DNA of 64,000 bases from an uncultured Eubacteriales bacterium (lineage in GTDB: Bacteria; Bacillota; Clostridia; Oscillospirales; CAG-272): positions 1-64,000 of the forward strand of contig CAKRNO010000005.1 of the NCBI GenBank assembly GCA_934371135.1. The letters run 5' to 3'. This document shows positions 24,264 to 32,164 of the stretch, one piece after another. The notes beneath the pieces are model-generated. The model was not told the origin of the DNA. It saw only the letters and a list, made by a program, of their open reading frames with translations, and searched no databases. The number at the start of each line of letters is the position of its first letter. Position 1 is the stretch's first letter. A program made the translations under genes and the position numbers.

Positions 24264-25145
24264 TCAAAGACCGAGCGCCTCGTGCATCTTCTCCCGCAGC
24301 TCGTCGGACACGGGCGAGAGCGGCAGGCGGATCTCCTCCCCGGCGAGCCCCAGGAGCGAAAGGGCGCATTTGAGCGGCGCCGGGTTGGTCTCGGCGAACA
24401 GCAGGTGTGTGAGCGGCAGGAGCGCGAGCGACAGACGGCGCGCCTCCTCGGTCTTTCCCTCTCCGAAAAGGCGGCAGATATCCGTAACCTCCCCCGGCAG
24501 GATGTTGGAGAGGACGGAGACGACCCCGCTCCCCCCGAGCGCGAGCGTCGGCAGAATGGCGGCGTCATTCCCTGCGTACAGCTGCATTTTCCCGCCCAGC
24601 GCCGCCATGAAATCGGCGAGCTTCGAGACGCTGTCCCCCGCCTCTTTGAGCCCGCGGATGTTCGGATGCGCGGCGATCTCCGTGAGGTGCCCGACGGTCA
24701 GGTCCACCCCCGTGCGGGAGGGGACGTTATAGAGGATGACCGGCAGATCGGTCGAATCCGCGATGGTGTGGAAGTGCCGCGTGATGCCGTCGTGCGTCCC
24801 CTTGTTGTAGTAGGGCGTGACGACGAGCAGGGCGTCCGCCCCGTTGGCGGCGGCGAAGCGGGCATAGGAAACGGAGCGCGCCGTGGAAGGTGAGCCGACC
24901 CCCACCACATAGTCGCATCTGCCCCCGATCATCTCCCCCGCCCGTGCGACGAGCTGGAGCCGCTCTCCGTCCGAGAGGGTCGCCGCCTCGCCGGTGGTGC
25001 CGCAGAGGCAGATGGCGGCGACGCCCCCGGTGACCTGTATCTCAATGAGCTCGGCGAGCGCCGCCCAGTCGATGCCCCCGTCCCGGAAGGGGGTGGCGAG
25101 CGCGGTGCATACGCCGCGGAATAAGGTGTTTCCCGAACGCTTCAT
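24264..25145 (-). CDS. dapA: 4-hydroxy-tetrahydrodipicolinate synthase
   Basis: A 293-residue aldolase-type TIM barrel condensing pyruvate with aspartate semialdehyde for lysine and peptidoglycan synthesis. The signature GTTGEAATL, the tyrosine in LYNVPSRTG, and the Schiff-base lysine in RGLKEAGDS are all present. The second ATG is chosen, since GAGGA abuts the first one and is correctly spaced for the second. No other lysine genes are adjacent. Confidence 0.94.
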   Translation of the reverse strand: MKRSGNTLFRGVCTALATPFRDGGIDWAALAELIEIQVTGGVAAICLCGTTGEAATLSDGERLQLVARAGEMIGGRCDYVVGVGSPSTARSVSYARFAAANGADALLVVTPYYNKGTHDGITRHFHTIADSTDLPVILYNVPSRTGVDLTVGHLTEIAAHPNIRGLKEAGDSVSKLADFMAALGGKMQLYAGNDAAILPTLALGGSGVVSVLSNILPGEVTDICRLFGEGKTEEARRLSLALLPLTHLLFAETNPAPLKCALSLLGLAGEEIRLPLSPVSDELREKMHEALGL

Positions 25146-25159
25146 AATCATTCCTCAAC

Positions 25160-25188
25160 TTGCTTTTTTCGGCATGGAGTGCTATACT
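25160..25188 (+). promoter_or_regulatory. promoter of queA
   Basis: -35 TTGCTT, 17-base spacer, extended -10 TGCTATACT, divergent from dapA. Confidence 0.8.
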
Positions 25189-25227
25189 GTTCCCAGTATA
25201 TGAGGGCAAGACCCGAAAGGTTATGTC

Positions 25228-26307
25228 ATGGAGACGGAAAAGATCATTACCAACGAGCGCGTCGCGACGACGCTGAAAACGAGCGACTTCTGGTACGACC
25301 TGCCGGAGGAGCTGATTGCACAGACCCCGATTGAGCCGCGGGACGAGAGCCGGCTCCTCCTCCTAGACCGTGCGAGCGGCGAGATACGGCACCGCGTGTT
25401 CCGCGATATCATCGACGAGCTCCGCCCGGAGGATATGCTGGTCGTCAACAGCTCGAAGGTGATTCCGGCGCGCCTCCTCGGCGTGAGCCGCAAGACGGGG
25501 GCCCCCGAGGAGCTCCTGCTACTGAAGCAGCTGCCGGGGGGGACATGGGAGACGCTGGTGCGCCCCGGCAAGCGGGCGCGCGTCGGCGCGACCTTCACGT
25601 TCGGCGACTGTCTCACGGCAGAGGTCACGGAGGTGAAAGAGGACGGCAACCGCATCGTCGCCTTTTCCTACGACACGGAGAAGTATCACCACATCTACGA
25701 GGTGCTGAACGAGGTCGGCAATATGCCGCTCCCGCCGTACATCCACGAGAAGCTCGCCGACCGCGACCGTTACCAGACAGTGTACGCGAAGGAGGAGGGC
25801 TCTGCCGCCGCCCCGACGGCGGGTCTGCATTTCACCCCCGCCCTGCTCGACGCCATCCGGGCAAAAGGGGTCGGCTACGGGGAGGTCACTCTGCACGTCG
25901 GGCTCGGCACCTTCCGCCCCGTCAAGGCGGAGCACATCGGGGATCACCTCATGCACGCCGAGCATTTCTCCATCACCTCCGGGGTGTGTGACGAAATCAA
26001 CCGCCGCCGCGCGGCGGGCGGGCGCATCGTCGCCGTCGGTACGACGACCTGCCGCGTCCTGGAGACGGTCGCGGACGACGCGGGCGTCGTCCACCCCATG
26101 ACCGCCTCGACGCAGATTTTTATTTACCCCGGCTACCGCTTCAAGGCGATCGACGCCCTGGTCACCAACTTCCACCTGCCGGAGTCCACCCTGCTCATGC
26201 TCGTCTCGGCGCTCGCCGGTAAGGAACACATCATGAATGCCTACCGGGAGGCGGTGCGGATGCGGTACCGCTTCTTCAGCTTCGGCGACGCCATGTTCAT
26301 CGAGTAA
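25228..26307 (+). CDS. queA: S-adenosylmethionine:tRNA ribosyltransferase-isomerase
   Basis: A 359-residue enzyme of queuosine synthesis, transferring the ribosyl part of SAM to preQ1 in tRNA. Characteristic segments are FWYDLPEELIAQTPIEPRD, NMPLPPYI, AAPTAGLHFT, LHVGLGTFRPV and the C-terminal NFHLPESTLLMLVSA. The first 18 residues precede the usual start motif (LKTSDFWYDLP), so the true start might lie slightly downstream, but the annotated ATG has AAAGG at workable spacing. No other que gene is next to it. Confidence 0.95.
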   Translation: METEKIITNERVATTLKTSDFWYDLPEELIAQTPIEPRDESRLLLLDRASGEIRHRVFRDIIDELRPEDMLVVNSSKVIPARLLGVSRKTGAPEELLLLKQLPGGTWETLVRPGKRARVGATFTFGDCLTAEVTEVKEDGNRIVAFSYDTEKYHHIYEVLNEVGNMPLPPYIHEKLADRDRYQTVYAKEEGSAAAPTAGLHFTPALLDAIRAKGVGYGEVTLHVGLGTFRPVKAEHIGDHLMHAEHFSITSGVCDEINRRRAAGGRIVAVGTTTCRVLETVADDAGVVHPMTASTQIFIYPGYRFKAIDALVTNFHLPESTLLMLVSALAGKEHIMNAYREAVRMRYRFFSFGDAMFIE

Positions 26308-26336
26308 GCGCCGCTGACCACACATGATAAAGAGAG

Positions 26337-26374
26337 CGCCGATCGGTCGTAAAAGGACCGGTCGGCGTGTTTTT
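26337..26374 (+). terminator. terminator of queA
   Basis: Twelve-base stem CGCCGATCGGTC / GACCGGTCGGCG with a seven-base loop, then TGTTTTTATG. Confidence 0.88.
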
Positions 26375-26383
26375 ATGTATATC

Positions 26384-26415
26384 ATATTGACTTTCCAATA
26401 TGTTTTGTGTATATT
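26384..26415 (+). promoter_or_regulatory. toxin-antitoxin promoter with overlapping operator
   Basis: -35 TTGACT (26387-26392), 17-base spacer, -10 TATATT (26410-26415). An inverted repeat, ATATTG-ACTTTC-CAATAT (26384-26401), covers the -35, the expected position for autorepression by the ribbon-helix-helix antitoxin. Confidence 0.85.
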
Positions 26416-26437
26416 GTAAACAAAAGGAGATGTTATC

Positions 26438-26782
26438 ATGGCAAAAGTACCGACCACGCTCTCGATCGACGCCGAGGTGAAAGCCCGGGTGCAGACGCTC
26501 TTTGCCGAGCTCGGGCTGGACCTCTCCACCGCCGTCAACCTGTTTTTCCGCCGCTGCCTTATGGAAAACGGGATCCCGTTTGACGTTGCCCTCCCGCGCG
26601 CGGCGGCTCCGGCGCCCGCCGGGGTGGCTGCCGCCCCTGCCGGGATTGCCCCTGCCGGGGCTGCCGGTATGCCCGCCAACGCGACCGATGCCCCCGCCGC
26701 GACGGAGGAGGAAACCATCGACCTCGCCGCCCGACGCATCCTCGACGAGCACCTGGCGGCGTTTGAGGAGCTCGCGAAATGA
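26438..26782 (+). CDS. RelB/DinJ-family antitoxin
   Basis: A 114-residue protein. The N-terminal 50 residues form a RelB/DinJ ribbon-helix-helix domain (TTLSIDAEVKARVQTLFAEL, then AVNLFFRRCLMENGIPFDV), which binds the operator and dimerises. Residues 51-88 are an Ala/Pro/Gly-rich stretch of imperfect PAG repeats not usual in DinJ. The C-terminal helix (EEETIDLAARRILDEHLAAF) would bind and neutralise the toxin. Its stop overlaps the toxin start (ATGA). Ribosome site AAAAGGAGATGTTATC. Confidence 0.88.
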   Translation: MAKVPTTLSIDAEVKARVQTLFAELGLDLSTAVNLFFRRCLMENGIPFDVALPRAAAPAPAGVAAAPAGIAPAGAAGMPANATDAPAATEEETIDLAARRILDEHLAAFEELAK

Positions 26783-27159
26783 TCCGCCTGACAAAAGAAA
26801 CGGTCCTCTCCCTGCACCGCCTGCTCTGTGAGCGCACGGGCGGGGACGCCGGCGTGCGTGACGAGGGGCTGCTCGCCTCGGCGCTGGAGACCCCGTTCAC
26901 GGGCTTCGGCGATACGGCGTTCTACCCCACGATCGAGGAAAAGGGGGCGCGCCTCGGCTACGGCATGGTCGCCAACCACGCCTTCGTGGACGGTAACAAG
27001 CGCGCCGGGTTACTCGCCATGCTGGTGTTCCTCGAGGTCAACGGCGTGCCGCTCTCCTGCACGGACGGAGAGCTCGTCCGCATAGGTCTCTCCCTTGCCG
27101 ACGGGTCGCTGTCCTATCCGGCGCTGCTCGACTGGGTCGTCGGGCACACGGCGCGATAA
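26779..27159 (+). CDS. Doc-type (Fic fold) toxin
   Basis: A 126-residue death-on-curing toxin. The motif HAFVDGNKR (67-75) matches Doc, in which the shortened Fic loop with lysine transfers phosphate to EF-Tu and stops translation. The flanking helices (LGYGMVANHAF, RAGLLAMLVFLEVNG) fit the fold. Doc normally pairs with Phd; here the partner is a RelB/DinJ-type antitoxin in a coupled operon. Confidence 0.92.
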   Translation: MIRLTKETVLSLHRLLCERTGGDAGVRDEGLLASALETPFTGFGDTAFYPTIEEKGARLGYGMVANHAFVDGNKRAGLLAMLVFLEVNGVPLSCTDGELVRIGLSLADGSLSYPALLDWVVGHTAR

Positions 27160-27270
27160 GCCGCTGCCCCGACCGGGGGGCGGTAACACCGTCGGGGGAG
27201 CGATCCGGCTATGTCACAATGACAGACCGTATCGTGATAAACACCCCGTGCCTCTCCGCCCCGGAAAACC

Positions 27271-27307
27271 AAAGTCTCCCCGCGCCGAACGGCGCGGGGA
27301 GACTTTT
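27271..27307. terminator. bidirectional terminator
   Basis: Sixteen-base stem AAAGTCTCCCCGCGCC / GGCGCGGGGAGACTTT with loop GAAC and T/A runs. It closes the toxin operon and the convergent membrane protein gene. Confidence 0.92.
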
Positions 27308-27321
27308 ACCGGTTGCCGGCG

Positions 27322-27693
27322 TTATTTACCGAGGAACCACGCGAGCACATAGATCACGACAAATACAGGCATACACCAGATGACGGTGGCGCCGGTGCCG
27401 ATGAGCAGGTCGATGACCTTATCCTTGGAGCGGAACGTACTCGGGAGAGAGCGGAAGAACTCTGCCACGCCAAGCCCGAACGACTTCCAGAACGCGACGA
27501 AGTTCTTCGGGAAAGCGACGATCCAGTGTGCAAAGCCGACGGCGATCTTCGCGACGCGCCGCCCAAATCCGACAAACCTGTCGCGGATGCGGATACCGAA
27601 CCGCTTGAACGCGGCGCCGACGGCAAAAATACCGCGCAGGATTGACTGCCCGACGGTTTTCAGAATATACAGGAGCTTCTCAAGGAAAGTCAT
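27322..27693 (-). CDS. small membrane protein, unknown
   Basis: A 123-residue protein with an amphipathic basic and aromatic N-terminal half (LRGIFAVGAAFKRFGIRIRDRF, GRRVAKIAVGFAHWIVAF) and a C-terminal membrane span (LLIGTGATVIWCMPVFVVIYVLAWFLG). The ATG at 27693 is preferred: it has AAGGTGGGTGAGCTC upstream, whereas the ATG at 27720 would lie only a few bases from the transcription start of the promoter at 27732-27760. Family not recognised. Confidence 0.72.
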   Translation of the reverse strand: MTFLEKLLYILKTVGQSILRGIFAVGAAFKRFGIRIRDRFVGFGRRVAKIAVGFAHWIVAFPKNFVAFWKSFGLGVAEFFRSLPSTFRSKDKVIDLLIGTGATVIWCMPVFVVIYVLAWFLGK

Positions 27694-27731
27694 GAGCTCA
27701 CCCACCTTGTCACAAAACATTTCGTGCCTTT

Positions 27732-27760
27732 ATTGTAATCGAAACAGGCCGGTCTGTCAA
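27732..27760 (-). promoter_or_regulatory. promoter of the 123-residue membrane protein gene
   Basis: -35 TTGACA, 17-base spacer, -10 TACAAT on the minus strand. The -35 overlaps the stop codon of rlmA. Confidence 0.88.
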
Positions 27761-28590
27761 GTACCGGTTTTCATTTCCCCCAGCCGGTAGGAGAGCAGCA
27801 GGAATTCCGCCGTCACGTCCAGGCGTCCGAGCGCGGCGAGCCGCTGCCGCCCCGCCTCCGGCGTGCGGTAATAATACGGGGTCATGGAGAACAGCGCGTC
27901 GATCTGCTCCTGCCCCCGGAGGGTGAAGCGGCTTCTGACCGGCGCGGCACCGAGAAAGGTGAAGCCGTCGAGCGCGAAGTCCGCCACCTCGTTCTCGCGC
28001 GGGGTGTCGTAGAGCACCTCCTTCATCTCAAAGAGGTGCCGCCGATCGGGGATCGCCATGAGCAATATCCCCCCGGGGCGCAGCACCCGCCGGTACTCCT
28101 CCGCCGCAAGCGGCGCAAACACGTTCAGAACGAGGTCGAACGACCGGTCGGCAAAGGGCATTTCATACACCCCCGCGACAAAGAGCGAGAAGCGACCGGA
28201 GGCGACCGTCTCCCGCCGCCCCGCGACCCGGAGCGCCTCGCGTGAAATATCGATCCCGTACCCTGCGGCGTGCGGCAGCGCCCTGAGCACCGCCTCGCCG
28301 TAGTACCCCTCGCCGCACCCGGCGTCGAGGAAGGTCTCCGCCTCCGGGGCGAGCCGCCGGGCGGCGCCGCAGATTGCGTCCCGGAGCGGCGCATACGCGC
28401 CGCCCTCAAGAAAGGCGCGGCGCGCAAGGATCATCCCGCGGTTGTCGCCGTGCTGTCCTGCCGGGCGCAGGAGCAGATTGGTATAGCCCAGCCGCGCGCG
28501 GTCGAACGTGTGCCGCCCCGCGCAGATGTAGCTGCCGCCCTGCCGCGCGAGCGGCGCGCGGCAGACGGGGCAGATGAGCACTCCCTCCAT
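27757..28590 (-). CDS. rlmA: 23S rRNA (guanine-N1) methyltransferase RlmA type
   Basis: A 277-residue enzyme with an N-terminal zinc site (CPVC, then C-x3-H in CAGRHTFD) and a Rossmann methyltransferase domain (FLDAGCGEGYYGEAVL). The N-terminal GYTNLLLRPAGQHGDNRGMI is characteristic of RlmA, which methylates G745 or G748 of 23S rRNA. In Gram-positive bacteria this group (RlmAII/TlrB) modifies G748 and can affect macrolide binding. The second ATG is chosen, because GGGAGGGA abuts the first. Confidence 0.9.
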   Translation of the reverse strand: MEGVLICPVCRAPLARQGGSYICAGRHTFDRARLGYTNLLLRPAGQHGDNRGMILARRAFLEGGAYAPLRDAICGAARRLAPEAETFLDAGCGEGYYGEAVLRALPHAAGYGIDISREALRVAGRRETVASGRFSLFVAGVYEMPFADRSFDLVLNVFAPLAAEEYRRVLRPGGILLMAIPDRRHLFEMKEVLYDTPRENEVADFALDGFTFLGAAPVRSRFTLRGQEQIDALFSMTPYYYRTPEAGRQRLAALGRLDVTAEFLLLSYRLGEMKTGT

Positions 28591-28706
28591 CGTCATTCCC
28601 TCCCGGGGCGCCGCCGGGCGGCGCGCCCATGCCGTTTTCCCCCGTTCCTGTTTCGCCGGAAAAAGCCTCATGTGGGGGAAAAATACGCAAAAACCATACT
28701 TTTATC

Positions 28707-28734
28707 ATATTACCAGGATATTTTTGTTTGTCAA
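28707..28734 (-). promoter_or_regulatory. promoter of rlmA
   Basis: -35 TTGACA, 16-base spacer, -10 TAATAT on the minus strand, in an AT-rich gap. Confidence 0.75.
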
Positions 28735-28757
28735 GTGTGGAAATAGGGTCGGTTTTG

Positions 28758-28766
28758 TGCTATGAT
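28758..28766 (+). promoter_or_regulatory. extended -10 promoter of ruvX
   Basis: TGCTATGAT, divergent from the rlmA promoter; no good -35. Confidence 0.6.
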
Positions 28767-28841
28767 GGACTTGATCAGTTGTCTGCGCCGTTTCCCGGGT
28801 ACGCGCCCGGCGGCGCGCACCATACAAGGAGGATGCTTTCC

Positions 28842-29270
28842 ATGACGGGAAAAAGGCTCGGCGTTGATTACGGCGACGTCCGCACGGGGCTCGCGGTGTC
28901 CGACCCCTCGGGGCTCATCGCGACCGGGGTCGGGACGGTGAAGCCGGGCGGTATGCGCAACACCGCCCGGGTGGTCGCCGCCGCCGCGGCGGAGCACGGC
29001 TGCACCGGTATCGTCGTCGGGCTGCCGAAGAATATGGACGGCTCCGAGGGCTTCCGTGCCGAGACGGTACGGGCGTTCGTCGCCCTGCTCGGAGAGGAAA
29101 CAGGGCTCCCGATCGAGCTCTTTGACGAGCGACTCTCCACCGTGGAGGCACACCGCATGATGGATCTCACGGGCACGCACGGCAAAAAACGACGCGACAC
29201 CGTGGACACCCTCTCCGCGCAGATCATCCTGCAGGACTATCTGGACAGGGCGCGCCGCACCGTAAAATAA
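28842..29270 (+). CDS. ruvX: Holliday junction resolvase-like / pre-16S rRNA nuclease
   Basis: A 142-residue RNase H-fold protein of the YqgF/RuvX family. Catalytic acidic residues lie in LGVDYGDVRTGLAVSD, in VGLPKNMDGSEG (with Glu) and in FDERLSTVEA; AxD pattern VDTLSAQIIL closes it. It is linked to 16S rRNA 5'-end processing and possibly recombination. Start fixed by AAGGAGGATGCTTTCC. Confidence 0.94.
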   Translation: MTGKRLGVDYGDVRTGLAVSDPSGLIATGVGTVKPGGMRNTARVVAAAAAEHGCTGIVVGLPKNMDGSEGFRAETVRAFVALLGEETGLPIELFDERLSTVEAHRMMDLTGTHGKKRRDTVDTLSAQIILQDYLDRARRTVK

Positions 29271-29333
29271 TATGTCGGCGGCGGGCAGAGCCCGCCGGGC
29301 ACCGGCAATCCGGAACAAGGAGACCGTTATCGT

Positions 29334-29762
29334 ATGGACAAGCTTTTCAGCACATACAGGTTACTGGAAACCACCGCGCAGGATGCCCGCAATGACCGGG
29401 ATTTCGCGCTCATGATCTGGCTCATCTCGCTGCTGGTCGTCGCCGCCGCCGCGACGGCGACGGTGTTCCTCGTCCGCCGCTACCGCCGTCGGGCGGCGGA
29501 GGCAACGAAGCAGGAGGAGACCCCTACCTACGACATCGAGACCCTGCGGACCTACTACGACCTCACCCCGCGGGAGGGGGATGTCCTCGGTCGGATGCTC
29601 GCGGGCGATGACGATATGGCGATCGCCGGGCAGCTGGGGATCTCCCTCTCCACCGTCCAGAGCTATATCCGCCACATCTACGACAAGACGGATGCCCGCT
29701 CCTTCCGTGAGCTGGTCGGCGCCTGCCGTATGTGTGAAAAGCCGGAGGGTCCCCTCACCTGA
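29334..29762 (+). CDS. membrane-anchored LuxR-type HTH protein
   Basis: A 142-residue protein with one membrane span (about 27-47, MIWLISLLVVAAAATATVFL) followed by RRYRRR, a short linker, and a C-terminal LuxR/GerE helix-turn-helix (LTPREGDVLGRMLAG, then IAGQLGISLSTVQSYIRHIY). There is no receiver or ligand domain. The orientation puts the DNA-binding domain in the cytosol. Targets are unknown. GGAG lies 12 bases before the ATG. It follows ruvX by 63 bases. Confidence 0.82.
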   Translation: MDKLFSTYRLLETTAQDARNDRDFALMIWLISLLVVAAAATATVFLVRRYRRRAAEATKQEETPTYDIETLRTYYDLTPREGDVLGRMLAGDDDMAIAGQLGISLSTVQSYIRHIYDKTDARSFRELVGACRMCEKPEGPLT

Positions 29763-29838
29763 CAAAGCCCGCCCCATGTGCCAGGCGCCACGGGTGGGCG
29801 CCGCCCGTTACCCGCCCCCGTTTCCCTGCAAAACAAGC

Positions 29839-29870
29839 GCGCCGCGGAGAAAGTCCGCGGCGCTGTTTTT
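29839..29870. terminator. bidirectional terminator
   Basis: GCGCCGCGGA / TCCGCGGCGC with loop GAAAG, followed by TGTTTTT on the plus strand and TTGTTTTG on the minus strand. Confidence 0.85.
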
Positions 29871-30444
29871 ATGCCTCCGGAGGTGTCTCCGGGGGTGTTT
29901 CTGCCGGGCGTCTCCGGCGCAGCCATTGCCGGTGGGCAAACAGCACGAGACCGCCGATGGCGAGACCGATCACGACCGCGGCGAGCACGTCACTCGGGAA
30001 ATGCACGAACAGGTAAAGACGGGAAAAGGCAATCAGCGCCGCGAGCGGGATGGCAACGGGAGCAAAGCGGCGGTCGGCACCGGTCAGCACGGTCGCCCCG
30101 ATGACGGACGCCATCGTGTGCCCGGACGGGAAAGAATAGTCCCGCGGCGCGCGGATGAGCAGCTGCACCGTGGGGTCCAGCCAGCAGGGGCGCGGGCGCG
30201 CCGCCGCGTTCTTGAGGATGATGTTCCCGATGAGGAGCCCGAGCGCGAGCCCGATGAGCAGGAGCACCCCGTAGCGCCGCCGTTTTCTGATGCACAGGAG
30301 CACCGCTGCCGCGAGGATCCAGATGAGCCCGCCGTTACCGAGCCATGTAATCTTCGGCATAAGAAAATCGAAGAACCCGCACCGGAGCGCGTCCTGTATC
30401 GCATACAGGACGGAAAAGTCCAGGCGCGTCAGCCATTCCCACAT
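29869..30444 (-). CDS. PAP2-family membrane phosphatase
   Basis: A 191-residue membrane protein with the three phosphatase motifs: KNAAARPRP, the PSGH in YSFPSGHTMAS, and SRLYLFVHFPSD. Such enzymes dephosphorylate undecaprenyl pyrophosphate, phosphatidylglycerol phosphate or phosphatidate on the outer face of the membrane. The ATG at 30444 is chosen (GGAGGGATTGTAT upstream); the codon at 30450 is TTG. The neighbouring genes do not indicate which substrate. Confidence 0.9.
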   Translation of the reverse strand: MWEWLTRLDFSVLYAIQDALRCGFFDFLMPKITWLGNGGLIWILAAAVLLCIRKRRRYGVLLLIGLALGLLIGNIILKNAAARPRPCWLDPTVQLLIRAPRDYSFPSGHTMASVIGATVLTGADRRFAPVAIPLAALIAFSRLYLFVHFPSDVLAAVVIGLAIGGLVLFAHRQWLRRRRPAETPPETPPEA

Positions 30445-30572
30445 ATACAATCCCTCCGTTTCGCTGCCGGATATTCTGCGGGGCGGGCGCTGCGGCGACA
30501 GGTCGCCTCGTCCGTTCCCCTCCGGACATATTCCGTATAGGTATTATATTCCTCCCGACGACAGATAACCGC

Positions 30573-31616
30573 TCACACCTTGACGAGCATGAGCAGTGTC
30601 CCCGCGACGATGAGGGCAAGCCCGACGGCAGCGCGGCGGGACAGCTTTTCATGCAGGAACAGGCATGAGAAAGCGACCGTCAGGAGAATACTCAATTTGT
30701 CGATCGGAACGACGACGCTGGCGGGGCCCAGTTGCAGCGCGCGGTAGTAGCACAGCCACGACGCCCCAGTCGCAAGCCCCGAGAGACAGATAAAGAGCAA
30801 CTCCCGCCCGGGGATTCCGCGCAGTTTGCCGCACTTGCCCGTCGCCGGCACCATGAGCCAGGACATGGCGAGCACCACCGCCGTGCGGATCATCGTCCCG
30901 AGGTTGGATTCCACCCCCTCAATGCCGATCTTGCCGAGGATGGAGGTCAGCGCCGCGAACACTGCCGACAGACAGGCGAAGAGGAGCCAGGCGTATCTGC
31001 CGAAGCCGCGGCGTGCCGCCACCGGCTCCGCCGTGGCTTCCGTCTCGCCGACCGACGCCGCTTTTTCGCCCCCCGCCGATGCCGTCTGCTCCGGCGTGCG
31101 CATGGCACCGGCGACGGCTGTCCCGTCCCCTGATGCCGCGGCGGGTGTCCCCGCCGTCGTCGTCGCGTCCTCTGCCCGGGCGGTTCCCGGCTTCGGCTTC
31201 TTCTTTTCAATCATGAGGTAAGTACCGGCGGCGATGAGCACCACGCAGATGCCCTTGAGCCGGGAGATGGGCTCCTGCAGAATGATAAAGGCGAGGAGAA
31301 TGGTGAGAAAGGTCGAGGACTTGTCGATCGGTACGACCCGGTTGACGTCCCCCAGCCCGAGCGCGCGGAAGTAGCACAGCCACGATGCCCCCGTCGCGAG
31401 TCCCGACAGGATGAGAAACACCCAGGTTTTCGCCCCGATTTTCCCGATGCCGCCCAGCGACCCCACAATGAGCACCATGAGAAAGGACATGAGCAGCACG
31501 ACCACGGTGCGGATGGCGGTTGCCACCGTCGGATCCGTTTTGCGGATGCCGCATTTTGCGAGGATGGAGGTCAGCGCGGCGAACGCCGCCGACCCCAGCG
31601 CAAGGAATACCCACAT
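30573..31616 (-). CDS. EamA/DMT-family transporter, fused duplicate
   Basis: A 347-residue membrane protein made of two very similar EamA halves (about 1-140 and 205-347). Each contains ALTSILxKxGI, an RTxVVLxMSxLMV segment, and GLATGASWLCYxRALxLG followed by VVPIDK. An Ala/Thr/Glu-rich hydrophilic linker of about 60 residues joins them. Single-unit relatives of about 140 residues exist in Clostridia, so this looks like a tandem duplication that fused. Exported substrate unknown. It starts two bases after the MarR gene stop and should be regulated with it. Confidence 0.87.
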   Translation of the reverse strand: MWVFLALGSAAFAALTSILAKCGIRKTDPTVATAIRTVVVLLMSFLMVLIVGSLGGIGKIGAKTWVFLILSGLATGASWLCYFRALGLGDVNRVVPIDKSSTFLTILLAFIILQEPISRLKGICVVLIAAGTYLMIEKKKPKPGTARAEDATTTAGTPAAASGDGTAVAGAMRTPEQTASAGGEKAASVGETEATAEPVAARRGFGRYAWLLFACLSAVFAALTSILGKIGIEGVESNLGTMIRTAVVLAMSWLMVPATGKCGKLRGIPGRELLFICLSGLATGASWLCYYRALQLGPASVVVPIDKLSILLTVAFSCLFLHEKLSRRAAVGLALIVAGTLLMLVKV

Positions 31617-31618
31617 GG

Positions 31619-32032
31619 TCAATCCCCCCGTACATCTTCCCCGTCGACCAGGTGCGGGAAGCCCGCGCGGCTCTCGGTCTTGGACGCGCGGTACATCCGG
31701 TCGAGGAGCGCCCCGAACACCTGCTGCTCGTCCGCCGTGAGCGTCGCCGTGAGATATTCGTAAAACGCGGTCTCGATCGCCGCCTTGGAGACCTTCAGCC
31801 CCTCTGCCTTTTCGGTCGGATAGAGCAGTCGGCTGCGCCCGTCTGCCGGGTTTTCCCGCCGGACGAGATACCCCTTGGCTTCGAGGCACTCGGTGCGGCG
31901 GGCGACCGCCGCCTTGTCGGCGTGCAGCAGCTCCGCAATCTGCGCCTGCGTCGCGCCGGGGTAGTGCCGCAGCGCATGGATATAGTCTATCTCCGCCGCC
32001 CCGATGCCGTTCTCGCGCAGCGTGCGGAGCAC
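31619..32032 (-). CDS. MarR-family transcriptional regulator
   Basis: A winged-helix regulator of 137 residues from the GTG given here. The recognition helix is in ATQAQIAELLHADKAAVARRTECLEAKGYLVR and the wing in RRENPADGRSRLLYPT. The usual N-terminal dimerisation helix is encoded just upstream in the same frame (DITERKITKIAREAEKLV) without an ATG, GTG or TTG. A CTG at 32084-32086, after AAAGGATGCGGGAAAT, would restore it. Either a rare start or a small frameshift is present. It precedes the EamA gene by two bases and has a palindromic operator at its own promoter, so autoregulation is likely. Confidence 0.85.
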   Translation of the reverse strand: MLRTLRENGIGAAEIDYIHALRHYPGATQAQIAELLHADKAAVARRTECLEAKGYLVRRENPADGRSRLLYPTEKAEGLKVSKAAIETAFYEYLTATLTADEQQVFGALLDRMYRASKTESRAGFPHLVDGEDVRGD

Positions 32033-32114
32033 CAGTTTTTCCGCCTCCCGCGCAATCTTTGTGATTTTTCTTTCCGTAATATCCAGATTTCCCGCATCCT
32101 TTCACGGACATATA

Positions 32115-32157
32115 GTTGTACCTACAACCATTTTATCACGCCGCCCCTTTTTGTCAA
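32115..32157 (-). promoter_or_regulatory. promoter and palindromic operator of the marR-eamA operon
   Basis: -35 TTGACA (32152-32157), 16-base spacer, -10 TAAAAT (32130-32135). Directly after the -10 lies GTTGTA-GG-TACAAC (32115-32128), a symmetric site of the size MarR dimers bind, covering the transcription start. Confidence 0.85.
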
Positions 32158-32164
32158 CCGGTAT

